Of a stretch of DNA of 5,782 bases, positions 5,641 through 5,782 are shown piece by piece. The stretch's first letter is position 1. The number at the start of each line of letters is the position of its first letter. The notes below the pieces were generated by a model. That model made no database searches and was not told the origin of the DNA. It saw only the letters and a list, made by a program, of their open reading frames with translations. The position numbers and the translations under genes were made by a program. Source of the DNA: Pseudomonas sp. (GTDB lineage: Bacteria > Pseudomonadota > Gammaproteobacteria > Pseudomonadales > Pseudomonadaceae); assembly GCA_029240955.1 (NCBI GenBank), contig JARDZH010000166.1, forward strand, positions 1 through 5,782. The letters run 5' to 3'.

Positions 5641-5782
5641 CTGGCTGGCAACCTTGTCCGCATTGTCGGTGTGGCCGCAGGCCCCACAGACAAACACCGA
5701 CTGGCTGGGCCGATTGGCAGCATGGGTGTAACCGCAGCCGGGGCATTCCCGGCTGGTGTTCATCGCCGGAACCTTGACCAGC
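5536..5782 (-). CDS. tnpB: TnpB RNA-guided nuclease, C-terminal part only
   Basis: C-terminal part (about 81 residues) of a TnpB protein, the IS200/IS605-encoded RNA-guided DNA nuclease ancestral to Cas12. The frame is open to the window edge, reading LVKVPAMNTSRECPGCG, so the Met codon at 5763 is internal. Counted from that Met, the zinc ribbon is complete (Cys7, Cys10, Cys26, Cys29). The GHTDNADKVASQNI that follows carries the last RuvC acid (Asp36), then a family-typical tail. The first two RuvC acids lie outside the window, so activity cannot be judged. The stop TGA is followed in frame by seven more sense codons (SDLAPVA) and then TAG, so a slightly longer ancestral end is possible. Transcribed toward the SDR gene, which it faces tail to tail. 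Confidence 0.9.
   Translation of the reverse strand, partial: LVKVPAMNTSRECPGCGYTHAANRPSQSVFVCGACGHTDNADKVASQNIRTRGLKLFEGPDMARIACPVNGGVMPSATGTR

Larger units (their letters stand above)
5470..5782 (-). mobile_element. Right end of an IS200/IS605-family (IS1341-type) element, left part outside window
   Basis: The segment carries the 3' end of tnpB, about 36 bp of trailing sequence, the family's terminal hairpin and, on the minus strand, GGATGTCAA, whose TCAA is the kind of tetranucleotide at which these elements are cleaved at the right end. The boundary is therefore placed at 5470, ten bases past the stop of the SDR gene. These elements have no terminal inverted repeats and make no target duplication, so the other end cannot be predicted here. 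No TnpA transposase is visible. Whether one exists at the left is unknown. Confidence 0.75.

Noticed and set aside
1..5782. CRISPR array, tRNA, rRNA or phage genes
   Set aside because: No regularly spaced repeat-spacer pattern, no tRNA cloverleaf or rRNA sequence and no phage-type gene was recognised. The only tandem array encodes MORN repeats.

Overview
The window looks like a chromosomal stretch of a gamma-proteobacterium, most likely a Pseudomonas. The support is high GC with strong G/C third-position bias, purine-rich Shine-Dalgarno sites, and the gene order lrgB-lrgA / divergent maoC / MORN-caspase lipoprotein / TIP30-like oxidoreductase. From memory this order resembles the PA4012-PA4017 neighbourhood of P. 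aeruginosa, but I could not check that. Species is not determined.

Left part (1-2270): the 3' portion of a PAP2-family phosphatase runs on the plus strand and meets, tail to tail with 16 bp between stops, a three-gene minus-strand operon. Read in its own direction the operon is lrgA (holin-like membrane protein), lrgB (its partner, 4-nt ATGA overlap) and a stand-alone LON substrate-binding-domain protein, whose ribosome binding site overlaps the lrgB stop codon. A perfect TATAAT box about 43 bp upstream of the lrgA start and a good SD fix lrgA as a 120-residue protein.

Middle (2271-4790): a divergent intergenic region of about 200 bp carries a perfect 10-bp inverted repeat. It is followed by maoC (NodN/Rv0130-like R-specific enoyl-CoA hydratase), a 133-bp gap with another perfect inverted repeat, and then the most unusual gene of the window. 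That gene encodes a 575-residue predicted lipoprotein with about 11 MORN repeats followed by a caspase/legumain-like (clan CD, probably C13) protease domain with an apparently intact His-Cys dyad.

Right part (4791-5782): a small TIP30/HTATIP2-type atypical SDR oxidoreductase follows 27 bp downstream. Ten bases after its stop codon lies the right end of an IS200/IS605-family (IS1341-type) element. The visible part is the C-terminal zinc ribbon and last RuvC aspartate of a TnpB nuclease on the minus strand, followed by the family's terminal hairpin and a TCAA end. The TnpB gene and the left end of the element run out of the window.

Functional links: LrgA and LrgB act together in the envelope, and the LON-domain protein is probably co-produced with them. 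The plus-strand genes maoC, MORN-caspase and SDR are co-directional, but no shared pathway can be deduced from the sequence alone. The clearest candidates for new biology are the MORN-caspase lipoprotein and the TnpB right end with its predicted guide. Both belong to recognisable families, so neither is a wholly new system on sequence evidence alone.
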